A stretch of DNA of 64,000 nt from assembly GCF_016093295.1 (NCBI RefSeq), contig NZ_JAEDAL010000003.1, positions 124,001-188,000 of the forward strand, given 5' to 3'. Position 1 is the first letter of the stretch; each line of letters starts with the position of its first letter. Positions 29,675-37,455 of this stretch are shown here, in pieces. This stretch comes from Inhella gelatinilytica. Its GTDB lineage: Bacteria; Pseudomonadota; Gammaproteobacteria; Burkholderiales; Burkholderiaceae_C. A program made the position numbers and the translations under genes. The notes under the pieces were generated by a model that saw nothing but the letters and a program-made list of their open reading frames with translations, did not search any database and had not been told where the DNA came from.

Positions 29675-30166
29675 TTACTGCGAAAGGGTTTGCGTGGTGC
29701 TTGTCGCTTCTTCTTGCACCCGCATCGCTTCCACTTCGGCAACCTGGGCGCTGTGCAGGCAGTTGTCCGCCATGCGCTGACCGATCTTGGAATTCATCAG
29801 CATCGACTTCACGGGCACCTGGAGCCACAACAGCCCATCCTGAGTATTCTCCAGGCGGATAACACCTGTGGTGGTCGGTTGGGGGGTGAGTGTGTAGACC
29901 TTCTGATCCAAGGTCAGCAAGAAGCGCCCATTCCACTGCGGATGCGGTTCCAACCGTACCTTGCGGCCAAATTCGCACTGCGACTCGCCCAACAGCACAT
30001 TGGGGACTACCGAGAGTTGGGCGTCATCCAGCGGCAGCGGCTCCTGAACGGGGACTGGGGCGACAGCTTTGGTGACTTTGCGGCTGCTCTTGGTGCTGGG
30101 CACGGTTGGTGTCGCCCAGCTGGGAGTCAGGGCCAGAATCAGGGTGGCAACCAAGAGTGCGCGCAT
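29675..30166 (-). CDS. Conserved exported protein of unknown function
   Basis: A 163-residue protein. The ATG at 30166 gives MRALLVATLILALTPSWA, a clean signal peptide; a TTG four codons earlier is possible. A Lys/Pro/Val-rich linker (about 20-45) leads to a conserved core with LLGESQCEFGRKVRLEPHP, YTLTPQPTTTGVIRLE and PVKSMLMNSKIGQRMADNC, carrying two Cys that may form a disulfide. I recall similar proteins in Burkholderiales as hypothetical. It lies between the CitE-like gene and rpsU. Confidence 0.7.
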   Translation of the reverse strand: MRALLVATLILALTPSWATPTVPSTKSSRKVTKAVAPVPVQEPLPLDDAQLSVVPNVLLGESQCEFGRKVRLEPHPQWNGRFLLTLDQKVYTLTPQPTTTGVIRLENTQDGLLWLQVPVKSMLMNSKIGQRMADNCLHSAQVAEVEAMRVQEEATSTTQTLSQ

Positions 30167-30205
30167 GGAGGGCCTCAAACAGCTTCGGGAGGGGATGATT
30201 TTCGC

Positions 30206-31189
30206 TCAGGCGAAATAGCGCTGTGTGACGTCTTGTGACAGGGGATACCCGGTCTGATAGGCGCGCTCCAGCAGGCACCAAAACAGACGATAGCTGGCGC
30301 GGTCGTGCAGATGGTCGCGATGGCGTATGGGGGCCCAGTGGGCGTTCTGGGCCAACTCCAAGATCTCGATGGCTTCTTCGACCTCGGCCGTGCTGGGCAT
30401 GAAGGCGGCGAGGATCGGGTCAATTTGATCCGGGTGGATGCTCCACATGCGGGTATAGCCCAGGCTCTGCGAGGCTTTCCGGGCGGCGGCTTCGAGATCG
30501 GCCGGGGACTTCAGTTCGGTCACGACGCAGTGCGAAGGCACCTTGGCGTGCGCATGGCAGGCCGCGCTGATGTCCAGCTTGGCTCGGAGCACCAGGGGGT
30601 GTTCGAATTGCCCTTGCAGGGTGAGCGCACTGCGGGGAATCGCGCCGTGGTGGGCGGACACGAAGTCCATCAGGCCGAATGAGAGCGATTCGATGCTCGG
30701 ATGTGCGGCCATCTGTTCGACATCCCGCAGGCCGCCATGGGTTTCGATCAGCCCATGCAGCGGGGGCGGCTCTCGGTCCACCCAGGCGGCCCGCACCCGT
30801 TCGATTCCCAGCGCGAGCTGCGCTGCAGACGCCAACTTGGGCAGCATCAGGTAGGCGGGCTGGATCGAACTGGCGGCCAAAGCGGCCAATTCCAGGTCAA
30901 AAGCCCCATGATCGACGGGGTGAACGCGAACGCCGACCCGGCCAAAGCGGTTGTCCGTACCGTTCAGCAATTCCGTGACGAGCTGAATGTGCTCCGCTTC
31001 GGCCCCGATGGCCGCACCATCCTCGCAATCCAGCGTGACATCAAAGAGCGGGCCGCGTGTGGCTTGCAGCGCCAAACTCTTGCGCATCAGTCTTTCCACG
31101 CCACAGTAGTGGTCGACCCGGGGGAGCGAAGGCGCCGGCGCGCTTTCCAAAAAGAGCGCATTGCGCGGGTGGATGAAAGGGTGCGACAT
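30206..31189 (-). CDS. HpcH/HpaI aldolase / citrate lyase beta-like (CoA ester lyase)
   Basis: A 327-residue TIM-barrel Mg-dependent lyase. Family motifs are DVTLDCEDGAA (metal acids), YLMLPKLAS and PLHGLIETHGGLRD (Glu ligand), with a helical C-terminal part around GYTRMWSIHPDQIDPI. Related enzymes cleave citramalyl-CoA, malyl-CoA or citryl-CoA. The substrate cannot be told from sequence. The mdh gene upstream suggests a link to malate/acetyl-CoA metabolism, but a terminator-like hairpin sits between the two. Confidence 0.88.
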   Translation of the reverse strand: MSHPFIHPRNALFLESAPAPSLPRVDHYCGVERLMRKSLALQATRGPLFDVTLDCEDGAAIGAEAEHIQLVTELLNGTDNRFGRVGVRVHPVDHGAFDLELAALAASSIQPAYLMLPKLASAAQLALGIERVRAAWVDREPPPLHGLIETHGGLRDVEQMAAHPSIESLSFGLMDFVSAHHGAIPRSALTLQGQFEHPLVLRAKLDISAACHAHAKVPSHCVVTELKSPADLEAAARKASQSLGYTRMWSIHPDQIDPILAAFMPSTAEVEEAIEILELAQNAHWAPIRHRDHLHDRASYRLFWCLLERAYQTGYPLSQDVTQRYFA

Positions 31190-31212
31190 GGTGCAGGGCT
31201 CGAAACGAAAAA

Positions 31213-31231
31213 GGGCCGGTTGAACCGGCCC
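31213..31231 (-). terminator. Rho-independent terminator of mdh
   Basis: A 9-bp stem (GGGCCGGTT / AACCGGCCC) around a single base, about 40 bp after the mdh stop on the minus strand, followed there by TTTTTCGTTT. It isolates mdh from the CitE-like gene. Confidence 0.75.
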
Positions 31232-31270
31232 AGGACTTTAGTTCGCGCGCCATTGGGCGCGTGATGGCAC

Positions 31271-32260
31271 TTATTTCAGCAAGTGCTCGATGGCCGCTTT
31301 TTCTTCCAACAACTCGTTCAGGGTCTTGGTCATGCACTCGCGGCTGAAGGCATCGATCTCCAGGCCTTGCACAATCTTGTATTCGCCGTTTTCGCAGGTC
31401 ACGGGGAAGCCGTACATCACGCCCTCAGGGATTTCATAGTCGCCCAGAGACGGGATGCCCATGGTCACCCATTCGCCCTGCGTGCCCAGGGCCCAGTCGC
31501 GCATATGGTCGATCGCGGCGTTGGCGGCCGAGGCGGCGCTCGAGAGGCCACGGGCGGCGATGATGGCTGCGCCCCGCTTGCCCACGGTGGGCAGGAACAC
31601 GTCCTTGTTCCAGACTTGATCGTTGATCAGATCCTTGACCGAGGCGCCGTCGATGGTGGCGAAGCGGTAGTCGGCGTACATGGTGGGCGAGTGGTTGCCC
31701 CAAACCGTCAGTTTGCGGATGCTGCCGACGGCCTTGCCGGTCTTGGCGGCAATTTGGCTGGCCGCGCGGTTGTGGTCCAAGCGCAGCATGGCCGTGAAGT
31801 TTTTGGCCGGCAGGTCCGGAGCCGATTTCATCGCGATGTAGGCATTGGTGTTGGCGGGGTTGCCGACCACGAGCACCTTGACATTGCGGCTGGCGACCGC
31901 ATTCAGGGCCTTGCCCTGTGCGGTGAAGATCTGGGCGTTGGCGGCCAGCAGGTCGGCGCGCTCCATGCCCGGGCCGCGCGGACGTGCGCCCACGAGCAGG
32001 GCGTAGTCGGTGTCCTTGAAAGCGGTCATCGGGTCGCTGTGGGCTTCCATGCCGGCCAGCAACGGGAAGGCGCAGTCTTCCAATTCCATCATCACGCCCT
32101 TGAGCGCGTTCTGGGCTTTCTCGTCCGGAATTTCCAGGAGTTGCAGGATGACCGGTTGATCCTTGCCCAGCATTTCGCCGGAGGCGATGCGGAACAACAG
32201 GGCGTAACCGATTTGACCGGCTGCGCCGGTGACGGCGACGCGAACGGGTTTCTTGCTCAT
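31271..32260 (-). CDS. mdh: Malate dehydrogenase
   Basis: NAD-dependent malate dehydrogenase of the TCA cycle, 329 residues. [19 protein letters not shown] is the nucleotide-binding start, [15 protein letters not shown] the mobile loop with substrate arginines, [11 protein letters not shown] the conserved Asn, and [12 protein letters not shown] the catalytic His region. It is the cytoplasmic-type form found in many betaproteobacteria. It diverges from sdhC over a 188-bp spacer. Confidence 0.98.
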   Translation of the reverse strand: MSKKPVRVAVTGAAGQIGYALLFRIASGEMLGKDQPVILQLLEIPDEKAQNALKGVMMELEDCAFPLLAGMEAHSDPMTAFKDTDYALLVGARPRGPGMERADLLAANAQIFTAQGKALNAVASRNVKVLVVGNPANTNAYIAMKSAPDLPAKNFTAMLRLDHNRAASQIAAKTGKAVGSIRKLTVWGNHSPTMYADYRFATIDGASVKDLINDQVWNKDVFLPTVGKRGAAIIAARGLSSAASAANAAIDHMRDWALGTQGEWVTMGIPSLGDYEIPEGVMYGFPVTCENGEYKIVQGLEIDAFSRECMTKTLNELLEEKAAIEHLLK

Positions 32261-32388
32261 GGACGAGGCTCCAAGGGTGAGTTGAGTGAGAAATGGGGGC
32301 GAGTGTAGGGCAGGGTTCCTACTGATTTCTGACGGTGTTTCTGTTGCACGTCAAGCTTCTTTGTCAGGCGCACGATAGGCGCGTTGCC

Positions 32389-32394
32389 TAGAAT
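32389..32394 (+). promoter_or_regulatory. Candidate -10 element of the sdh-gltA operon
   Basis: TAGAAT lies 54 bp before the sdhC ATG in the mdh/sdhC spacer. TTGTCA at 32361-32366 would be a good -35 but is 22 bp away, too far for normal spacing. The rest of the spacer shows no clear operator. Confidence 0.35.
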
Positions 32395-32448
32395 GCCCGG
32401 CCGTTGTTTCTTGCCGTTTCAGTCCTCACTGAGCATTCAAGGCACCCA

Positions 32449-32874
32449 ATGAACACCAAAACACGCCCTCAATTCACCAACCTCAATGTCTTCCGGGACT
32501 TGACGACCTATCGCTTGCCGGCGGCGGGCTTTGTCTCGATCCTGCATCGCATCAGCGGCTTGCTGCTGTTTCTCTTGTTGCCGTTGCTGGTTTGGTTCTT
32601 TGACAAGAGCCTGACCAGTGAAATCAGCTACGACGAATTCCGGGTCGCCTTTGTGGCTGGTATCGGGTTTGTGCCGGGCTGGCTGATCAAGCTCGTGAGC
32701 TTGGGGCTGATTTGGGCCTATTTGCACCACTTTCTGGCGGGCGCGCGGCACCTGTGGATGGATGTGACGCACAGCGTCAGCAAGGCGCAAGGCCAGTCCA
32801 GCGCGGTGGTGGTGCTGACGCTGAGTCTGATCTTGACGGCGCTGCTCGGCGCCAAGCTGTTTGGCCTGTACTGA
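32449..32874 (+). CDS. sdhC: Succinate dehydrogenase cytochrome b556 subunit
   Basis: Membrane anchor of succinate:quinone reductase, 141 residues, three helices. RPQFTNLNVFRDLTTYRLPAAGFVSILHRISG contains the quinone-site Ser/Arg/His and SILHRISG family motif. LHHFLAGARHLWMD carries the haem-ligand His. The ATG at 32449 is the start; an open frame continues upstream but into the promoter region. Confidence 0.95.
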   Translation: MNTKTRPQFTNLNVFRDLTTYRLPAAGFVSILHRISGLLLFLLLPLLVWFFDKSLTSEISYDEFRVAFVAGIGFVPGWLIKLVSLGLIWAYLHHFLAGARHLWMDVTHSVSKAQGQSSAVVVLTLSLILTALLGAKLFGLY

Positions 32875-32884
32875 GGAACCTGAA

Positions 32885-33244
32885 ATGACCACTTACGGAA
32901 ACAAGCGTCTGGTCACCGGCGCCCACTACGGGCTGCGGGACTGGCTGGCCCAACGGATCACGGGCGCCTTGATGGCGCTGTTCACCCTGGCCGTCTTGGT
33001 CCAGGTGTTGATGCCGGGGGAACTCGGCTATGACCGCTGGGCGGGGATTTTCTCGGCCCAGTGGATGAAGGCCCTGACTTTTACCGTCATCCTCTCGTTG
33101 GCGTATCACGCCTGGGTGGGGATTCGCGACATTTGGATGGACTACGTGAAGCCGGTCGGCGTTCGCCTGGCCCTGCATGTGTTCACCCTGGTCTGGCTGG
33201 TGGCTTGCACCGGCTGGGCGGTTCAAGTGCTCTGGAGGCTCTAA
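32885..33244 (+). CDS. sdhD: Succinate dehydrogenase hydrophobic membrane anchor
   Basis: Second anchor subunit, 119 residues, three helices. NKRLVTGAHYGLRDWLAQRITGALMALF is the family start, and LSLAYHAWVGIRDIWMDYVKP has the haem-ligand His and the conserved DY. The ATG at 32885 follows sdhC by 10 bp and precedes sdhA by 3 bp. Confidence 0.95.
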   Translation: MTTYGNKRLVTGAHYGLRDWLAQRITGALMALFTLAVLVQVLMPGELGYDRWAGIFSAQWMKALTFTVILSLAYHAWVGIRDIWMDYVKPVGVRLALHVFTLVWLVACTGWAVQVLWRL

Positions 33245-33247
33245 GCC

Positions 33248-35020
33248 ATGCAAACTTCTCAATTGGCCCGTCGCAAATTCGACGTCGTCATCGTCGGGGC
33301 CGGCGGCTCTGGCATGCGTGCCTCTCTTCAATTGGCACTTGCCGGTTTGAATGTGGCCGTGCTGTCCAAGGTGTTCCCGACCCGCTCGCACACGGTGGCC
33401 GCACAAGGGGGTATCGGGGCTTCGCTGGGCAACATGAGCGAGGACAACTGGCACTATCACTTTTTCGACACCGTCAAGGGGTCAGACTGGCTGGGTGACC
33501 AGGACGCCATCGAATTCATGTGCCGTGAGGCGCCGAAAGTGGTCTACGAGTTGGAACACTTCGGCATGCCCTTCGACCGCAACCCGGACGGCACGATTTA
33601 CCAGCGCCCCTTCGGTGGCCACACGGCCAACTACGGTGAAAAGCCGGTGCAGCGTGCCTGTGCCGCGGCCGACCGCACCGGCCATGCGCTGTTGCACACG
33701 CTGTACCAGCAGAACGTCAAGGCCCGCACCCAGTTCTTCGTGGAGTGGATGGCGCTGGACCTGATCCGCGACGCCGATGGCGACTGTGTGGGCGTGACCG
33801 CTTTGGAGATGGAGACCGGCGAGGTCTACATCCTTGAGGCCAAGACCGTGCTGATGGCCACGGGCGGCGCGGGCCGCATCTATCAAGCCTCGACCAATGC
33901 CTTCATCAACACCGGCGACGGTTTGGGCATGGCGTCGCGTGCGGGCATCCCGCTGGAAGACATGGAGTTCTGGCAGTTCCACCCCACCGGCGTGGCCGGC
34001 GCCGGTGTGCTGTTGACTGAAGGCTGCCGCGGCGAAGGCGCGATTCTGCGCAACGCCAACGGCGAGCGTTTCATGGAGCGCTATGCCCCGACGCTGAAGG
34101 ACTTGGCGCCGCGCGACTTTGTCTCCCGCTCCATGGATCAGGAGATCAAGGAAGGTCGCGGCTGTGGTCCCAACAAAGACTATGTGCTGCTGGACATGAC
34201 CCACCTGGGCAAGGAAACCATCCTCAAGCGCCTGCCCTCGGTGTTTGAGATCGGCCACAACTTTGCCAACGTGGACATCACCAAGGAGCCGATCCCGGTG
34301 GTGCCGACCATCCACTACCAGATGGGCGGGATCCCGACCAACATCAACGGTCAGGTGGTGGTGCCCCAGAACGGCAACCCCAATGAGGTCATCAACGGGC
34401 TCTACGCCGTGGGTGAATGTTCGTGCGTGTCGGTGCACGGTGCCAACCGCCTGGGCACCAACTCGCTGCTGGATCTGGTCGTGTTCGGCCGGGCAGCGGG
34501 CAAGCACATCGTCGAGTTCAATCTCAAGAACCGCGAGCACAAGCCCTTGCCCAAGGACGCGGCCGATCGCACCCTGGCTCGCATGGCCCGACTGGAGTCA
34601 GCCAGGAGCGGCGAGTACGCGCAAAACGTGGCCAACGACCTGCGCGCCACCATGCAAAAGCACGCCGGCGTGTTCCGCACCCAGGCCACCATGGAAGAGG
34701 GCGTCAAGCGCGTGGCGGAGATCCGCGAACGTGTGAAGGCCATCGGCCTGAAGGACACCAGCAAGGTGTTCAACACCGAGCGCGTGGAAGCGCTGGAAGT
34801 CGAGAATTTGATTGAGGCGGCTCAGGCCACCATCGTGTCAGCCGCGGCCCGTCCGGAAAGCCGGGGTGCGCACGCCCACAACGACTTCCCGAACCGCGAC
34901 GATGCCAACTGGATGAAGCACTCGCTGTGGTACAGCGAAGGTTCGCGGTTGGATTACAAGCCGGTGAAGCTCACGCCGCTCACTGTGGAATCGATCCCGC
35001 CCAAGGTGCGCACCTTCTAA
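33248..35020 (+). CDS. sdhA: Succinate dehydrogenase flavoprotein subunit
   Basis: Catalytic subunit, 590 residues. [20 protein letters not shown] is the FAD dinucleotide fold, [10 protein letters not shown] holds the His that binds FAD covalently, and FHPTGV plus [19 protein letters not shown] are catalytic-domain motifs. The C-terminal [14 protein letters not shown] and WYSEG segments are usual. Full length. Confidence 0.98.
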   Translation: MQTSQLARRKFDVVIVGAGGSGMRASLQLALAGLNVAVLSKVFPTRSHTVAAQGGIGASLGNMSEDNWHYHFFDTVKGSDWLGDQDAIEFMCREAPKVVYELEHFGMPFDRNPDGTIYQRPFGGHTANYGEKPVQRACAAADRTGHALLHTLYQQNVKARTQFFVEWMALDLIRDADGDCVGVTALEMETGEVYILEAKTVLMATGGAGRIYQASTNAFINTGDGLGMASRAGIPLEDMEFWQFHPTGVAGAGVLLTEGCRGEGAILRNANGERFMERYAPTLKDLAPRDFVSRSMDQEIKEGRGCGPNKDYVLLDMTHLGKETILKRLPSVFEIGHNFANVDITKEPIPVVPTIHYQMGGIPTNINGQVVVPQNGNPNEVINGLYAVGECSCVSVHGANRLGTNSLLDLVVFGRAAGKHIVEFNLKNREHKPLPKDAADRTLARMARLESARSGEYAQNVANDLRATMQKHAGVFRTQATMEEGVKRVAEIRERVKAIGLKDTSKVFNTERVEALEVENLIEAAQATIVSAAARPESRGAHAHNDFPNRDDANWMKHSLWYSEGSRLDYKPVKLTPLTVESIPPKVRTF

Positions 35021-35031
35021 GGAGAACAAGA

Positions 35032-35739
35032 ATGGCGAATAAACGCACCTTCAAGATCTATCGCTACGACCCGGACAAGGACGCCAAGCCCTACATGCAG
35101 ACCCTTGAGATCGAGCTCGATGGGTCGGAGCGCATGCTGCTGGATGCCCTGGTCAAGCTGAAATCCGTCGATCCCACGCTGTCGTTCCGCCGCTCTTGCC
35201 GTGAAGGCGTGTGTGGCTCGGACGCGATGAACATCAACGGCAAAAATGGCCTGGCTTGCTTGACGAACATGCGCTCGCTGCCGAACGAGGTGGTGCTCAA
35301 GCCGCTGCCGGGGCTGCCCGTGGTTCGCGACCTGATCGTCGACATGACGCAGTTCTTCAAGCAATACCACTCGATCAAGCCCTTCTTGGTCAACGACACG
35401 CCGCCGCCGGACAAAGAGCGTCTGCAGTCACCCGTGGAGCGCGAGGAGCTTGACGGTCTGTACGAGTGCATCTTGTGTGCGTCGTGCTCGACCTCGTGCC
35501 CGAGCTTCTGGTGGAACCCGGACAAATTCGTGGGACCGGCCGGTCTGCTGCAGGCCTACCGCTTTATCGCGGACAGTCGCGATCAAGCCACGGCGGAGCG
35601 CCTGGACAACCTGGAAGATCCGTATCGCCTCTTCCGTTGCCATTCCATCATGAACTGTGTGGATGTCTGTCCCAAGGGACTGAACCCCACGAAGGCCATC
35701 GGCAAGATCAAAGAATTGATGGTGCGTCGCGCCATCTGA
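35032..35739 (+). CDS. sdhB: Succinate dehydrogenase iron-sulfur subunit
   Basis: A 235-residue electron-transfer subunit. The cluster cysteines are complete: [21 protein letters not shown] for [2Fe-2S], [12 protein letters not shown] for [4Fe-4S], and [17 protein letters not shown] for the rest. The ATG at 35032 follows GGAG; an open frame continues upstream into sdhA. The stop is joined to sdhE as TGATG. Confidence 0.97.
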   Translation: MANKRTFKIYRYDPDKDAKPYMQTLEIELDGSERMLLDALVKLKSVDPTLSFRRSCREGVCGSDAMNINGKNGLACLTNMRSLPNEVVLKPLPGLPVVRDLIVDMTQFFKQYHSIKPFLVNDTPPPDKERLQSPVEREELDGLYECILCASCSTSCPSFWWNPDKFVGPAGLLQAYRFIADSRDQATAERLDNLEDPYRLFRCHSIMNCVDVCPKGLNPTKAIGKIKELMVRRAI

Positions 35740-36035
35740 TGAGCATGTCCGCCGAAACCCTGCTCGATGAGCGATCGCTTTCCAAACTGCGGTGGCGTTG
35801 CCGGCGTGGGTTGCTGGAGAACGACCTGTTCATCGAGCGTTTCTTCGAGCGCCATGGCGACCGGTTGACGGAAGACCTGGGTGCTGCCATGACGCGTTTG
35901 ATGGAGTTGGCGGACAACGACTTGCTTGATCTGTTGCTGGCCCGCCGCGAACCTGAAGGCGAACTTGACGACTTGCAGATTCACCGTCTGCTGCACTTGC
36001 TGCGCGAGCCGCCTGACCGTCAGAATTCCCCATAA
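35739..36035 (+). CDS. sdhE: FAD assembly factor SdhE
   Basis: A 98-residue helical protein that promotes covalent flavinylation of SdhA. The invariant RGxxE motif is in CRRGLLENDLF. KLRWRCRRG and RLMELADNDLLDLLLARREP match the family. The start at 35739 overlaps the sdhB stop by one base (TGATG); an ATG two codons later is an alternative. Confidence 0.95.
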   Translation: MSMSAETLLDERSLSKLRWRCRRGLLENDLFIERFFERHGDRLTEDLGAAMTRLMELADNDLLDLLLARREPEGELDDLQIHRLLHLLREPPDRQNSP

Positions 36036-36059
36036 ACCCCCAATCTGGAGCCCCATCCC

Positions 36060-37373
36060 ATGATGACCCCTTCCGACGTCAAGGCCACGCTGGCTTTCAG
36101 CGATGGCAGTCCCAGCATGGAGCTGCCCCTCTACAAGGGCTCGATCGGCCCGGATGTCATTGACATTCGCAAGCTGTATGCCCAGACCGGCAAGTTCACT
36201 TACGACCCCGGTTTCCTGTCGACGGCCTCCTGCAACTCGACGATCACCTACATCGACGGCGACAAGGGCGAACTGCTGTACCGCGGCTACCCGATCGAGC
36301 AGCTGGCCGTGAACTGCGATTACCTGGAAACCTGCTACCTGCTGTTGTACGGAGAGCTGCCGAATCAGAGCCAGAAGGACGAGTTCAACCACCGCGTGAT
36401 GCGTCACACGATGGTGAACGAGCAGATGCAGTTCTTCTTGCGTGGTTTCCGCCGTGACGCCCACCCGATGGCGGTGATGACCGGTTTGGTGGGGGCGATG
36501 TCGGCGTTCTATCACGACAGCACCGACATCAATAACCCCGAACACCGCGAAATCGCGGCGATCCGCCTGATCGCCAAGATGCCCACGCTGGTGGCCATGG
36601 CCTACAAGTACACCATCGGCCAGCCCTACATCTACCCGAAGAACGACCTCTCGTACGCCGGCAACTTCATGCGCATGATGTTTGCCACGCCCTGTGAGGA
36701 GTACAAGCCCAACGATGTGCTGGTCCGCGCCATGGACCGCATCTTCACCTTGCACGCCGACCACGAGCAGAACGCGTCGACCTCGACCGTGCGTCTGTGC
36801 GGCTCCTCGGGCACCAACCCGTTTGCAGCAATTGCGGCGGGCGTCGCCTGCCTCTGGGGACCGGCGCACGGTGGTGCCAACGAGGCCTGCCTGAACATGC
36901 TCGGCGACATCCAGCAGAACGGCGGCGTGGCCAAGATCGGCGAGTTCATCAAGCAGGTGAAGGACAAGAACAGCGGCGTCAAGCTGATGGGTTTCGGTCA
37001 CCGCGTCTACAAGAACTACGACCCGCGCGCCAAGCTGATGCGCGAGACCTGCCACGAGGTCCTGGGCGAGCTCGGCCTGCAGGACGACCCGCTGTTCAAG
37101 CTGGCGATGGAGCTCGAGAAAATCGCGCTGGAAGACGAATACTTCGTTGCTCGCAAGCTCTACCCGAACGTCGACTTCTACTCGGGCATCGTGCAGCGCG
37201 CCATTGGCATCCCGGTGCCGCTGTTCACGGCGATCTTCGCTCTGGCCCGCACGGTGGGTTGGATCGCTCAGCTGAACGAGATGATCGGCGACCCCGAGTA
37301 CAAGATCGGTCGCCCGCGCCAGCTCTTCGTCGGCGCCAGCTCGCGTGACGTCAAGCCGATTGGCCAACGCTAA
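36060..37373 (+). CDS. gltA: Citrate synthase (type II)
   Basis: Condenses oxaloacetate and acetyl-CoA, 437 residues, the hexameric proteobacterial type. [33 protein letters not shown] is the N-terminal domain, [15 protein letters not shown] and [14 protein letters not shown] hold catalytic His, and [16 protein letters not shown] has the third His/Asp region. Two ATG codons open the gene (MM). Last gene of the sdh operon, 24 bp after sdhE and followed by a terminator. Confidence 0.98.
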   Translation: MMTPSDVKATLAFSDGSPSMELPLYKGSIGPDVIDIRKLYAQTGKFTYDPGFLSTASCNSTITYIDGDKGELLYRGYPIEQLAVNCDYLETCYLLLYGELPNQSQKDEFNHRVMRHTMVNEQMQFFLRGFRRDAHPMAVMTGLVGAMSAFYHDSTDINNPEHREIAAIRLIAKMPTLVAMAYKYTIGQPYIYPKNDLSYAGNFMRMMFATPCEEYKPNDVLVRAMDRIFTLHADHEQNASTSTVRLCGSSGTNPFAAIAAGVACLWGPAHGGANEACLNMLGDIQQNGGVAKIGEFIKQVKDKNSGVKLMGFGHRVYKNYDPRAKLMRETCHEVLGELGLQDDPLFKLAMELEKIALEDEYFVARKLYPNVDFYSGIVQRAIGIPVPLFTAIFALARTVGWIAQLNEMIGDPEYKIGRPRQLFVGASSRDVKPIGQR

Positions 37374-37418
37374 GACCCGCCCGAGACCGAGTCCTGCGGC
37401 TCGGGTTTGAACGGTCCA

Positions 37419-37454
37419 CGCCCCCCACTGCTGTTGTGAAGTGGGGGGCGTTTT
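37419..37454 (+). terminator. Rho-independent terminator of the sdh-gltA operon
   Basis: A 10-bp stem (CGCCCCCCAC / GTGGGGGGCG, 37419-37450) with a 12-nt loop and a TTTT tail, 46 bp after the gltA stop. The tail ends one base before the stop codon of the convergent histidine kinase gene. Confidence 0.8.
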
Positions 37455-37455
37455 G

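Noticed and set aside
32361-32394. TTGTCA and TAGAAT as a full sigma-70 promoter for sdhC
   Set aside because: The spacer is 22 bp, well beyond 16-19; only the -10 is kept as a weak candidate.
37379-37407. Second hairpin (CCCGAG / CTCGGG) after gltA
   Set aside because: Short arms, long loop and no T tract; the hairpin at 37419 is the convincing terminator.
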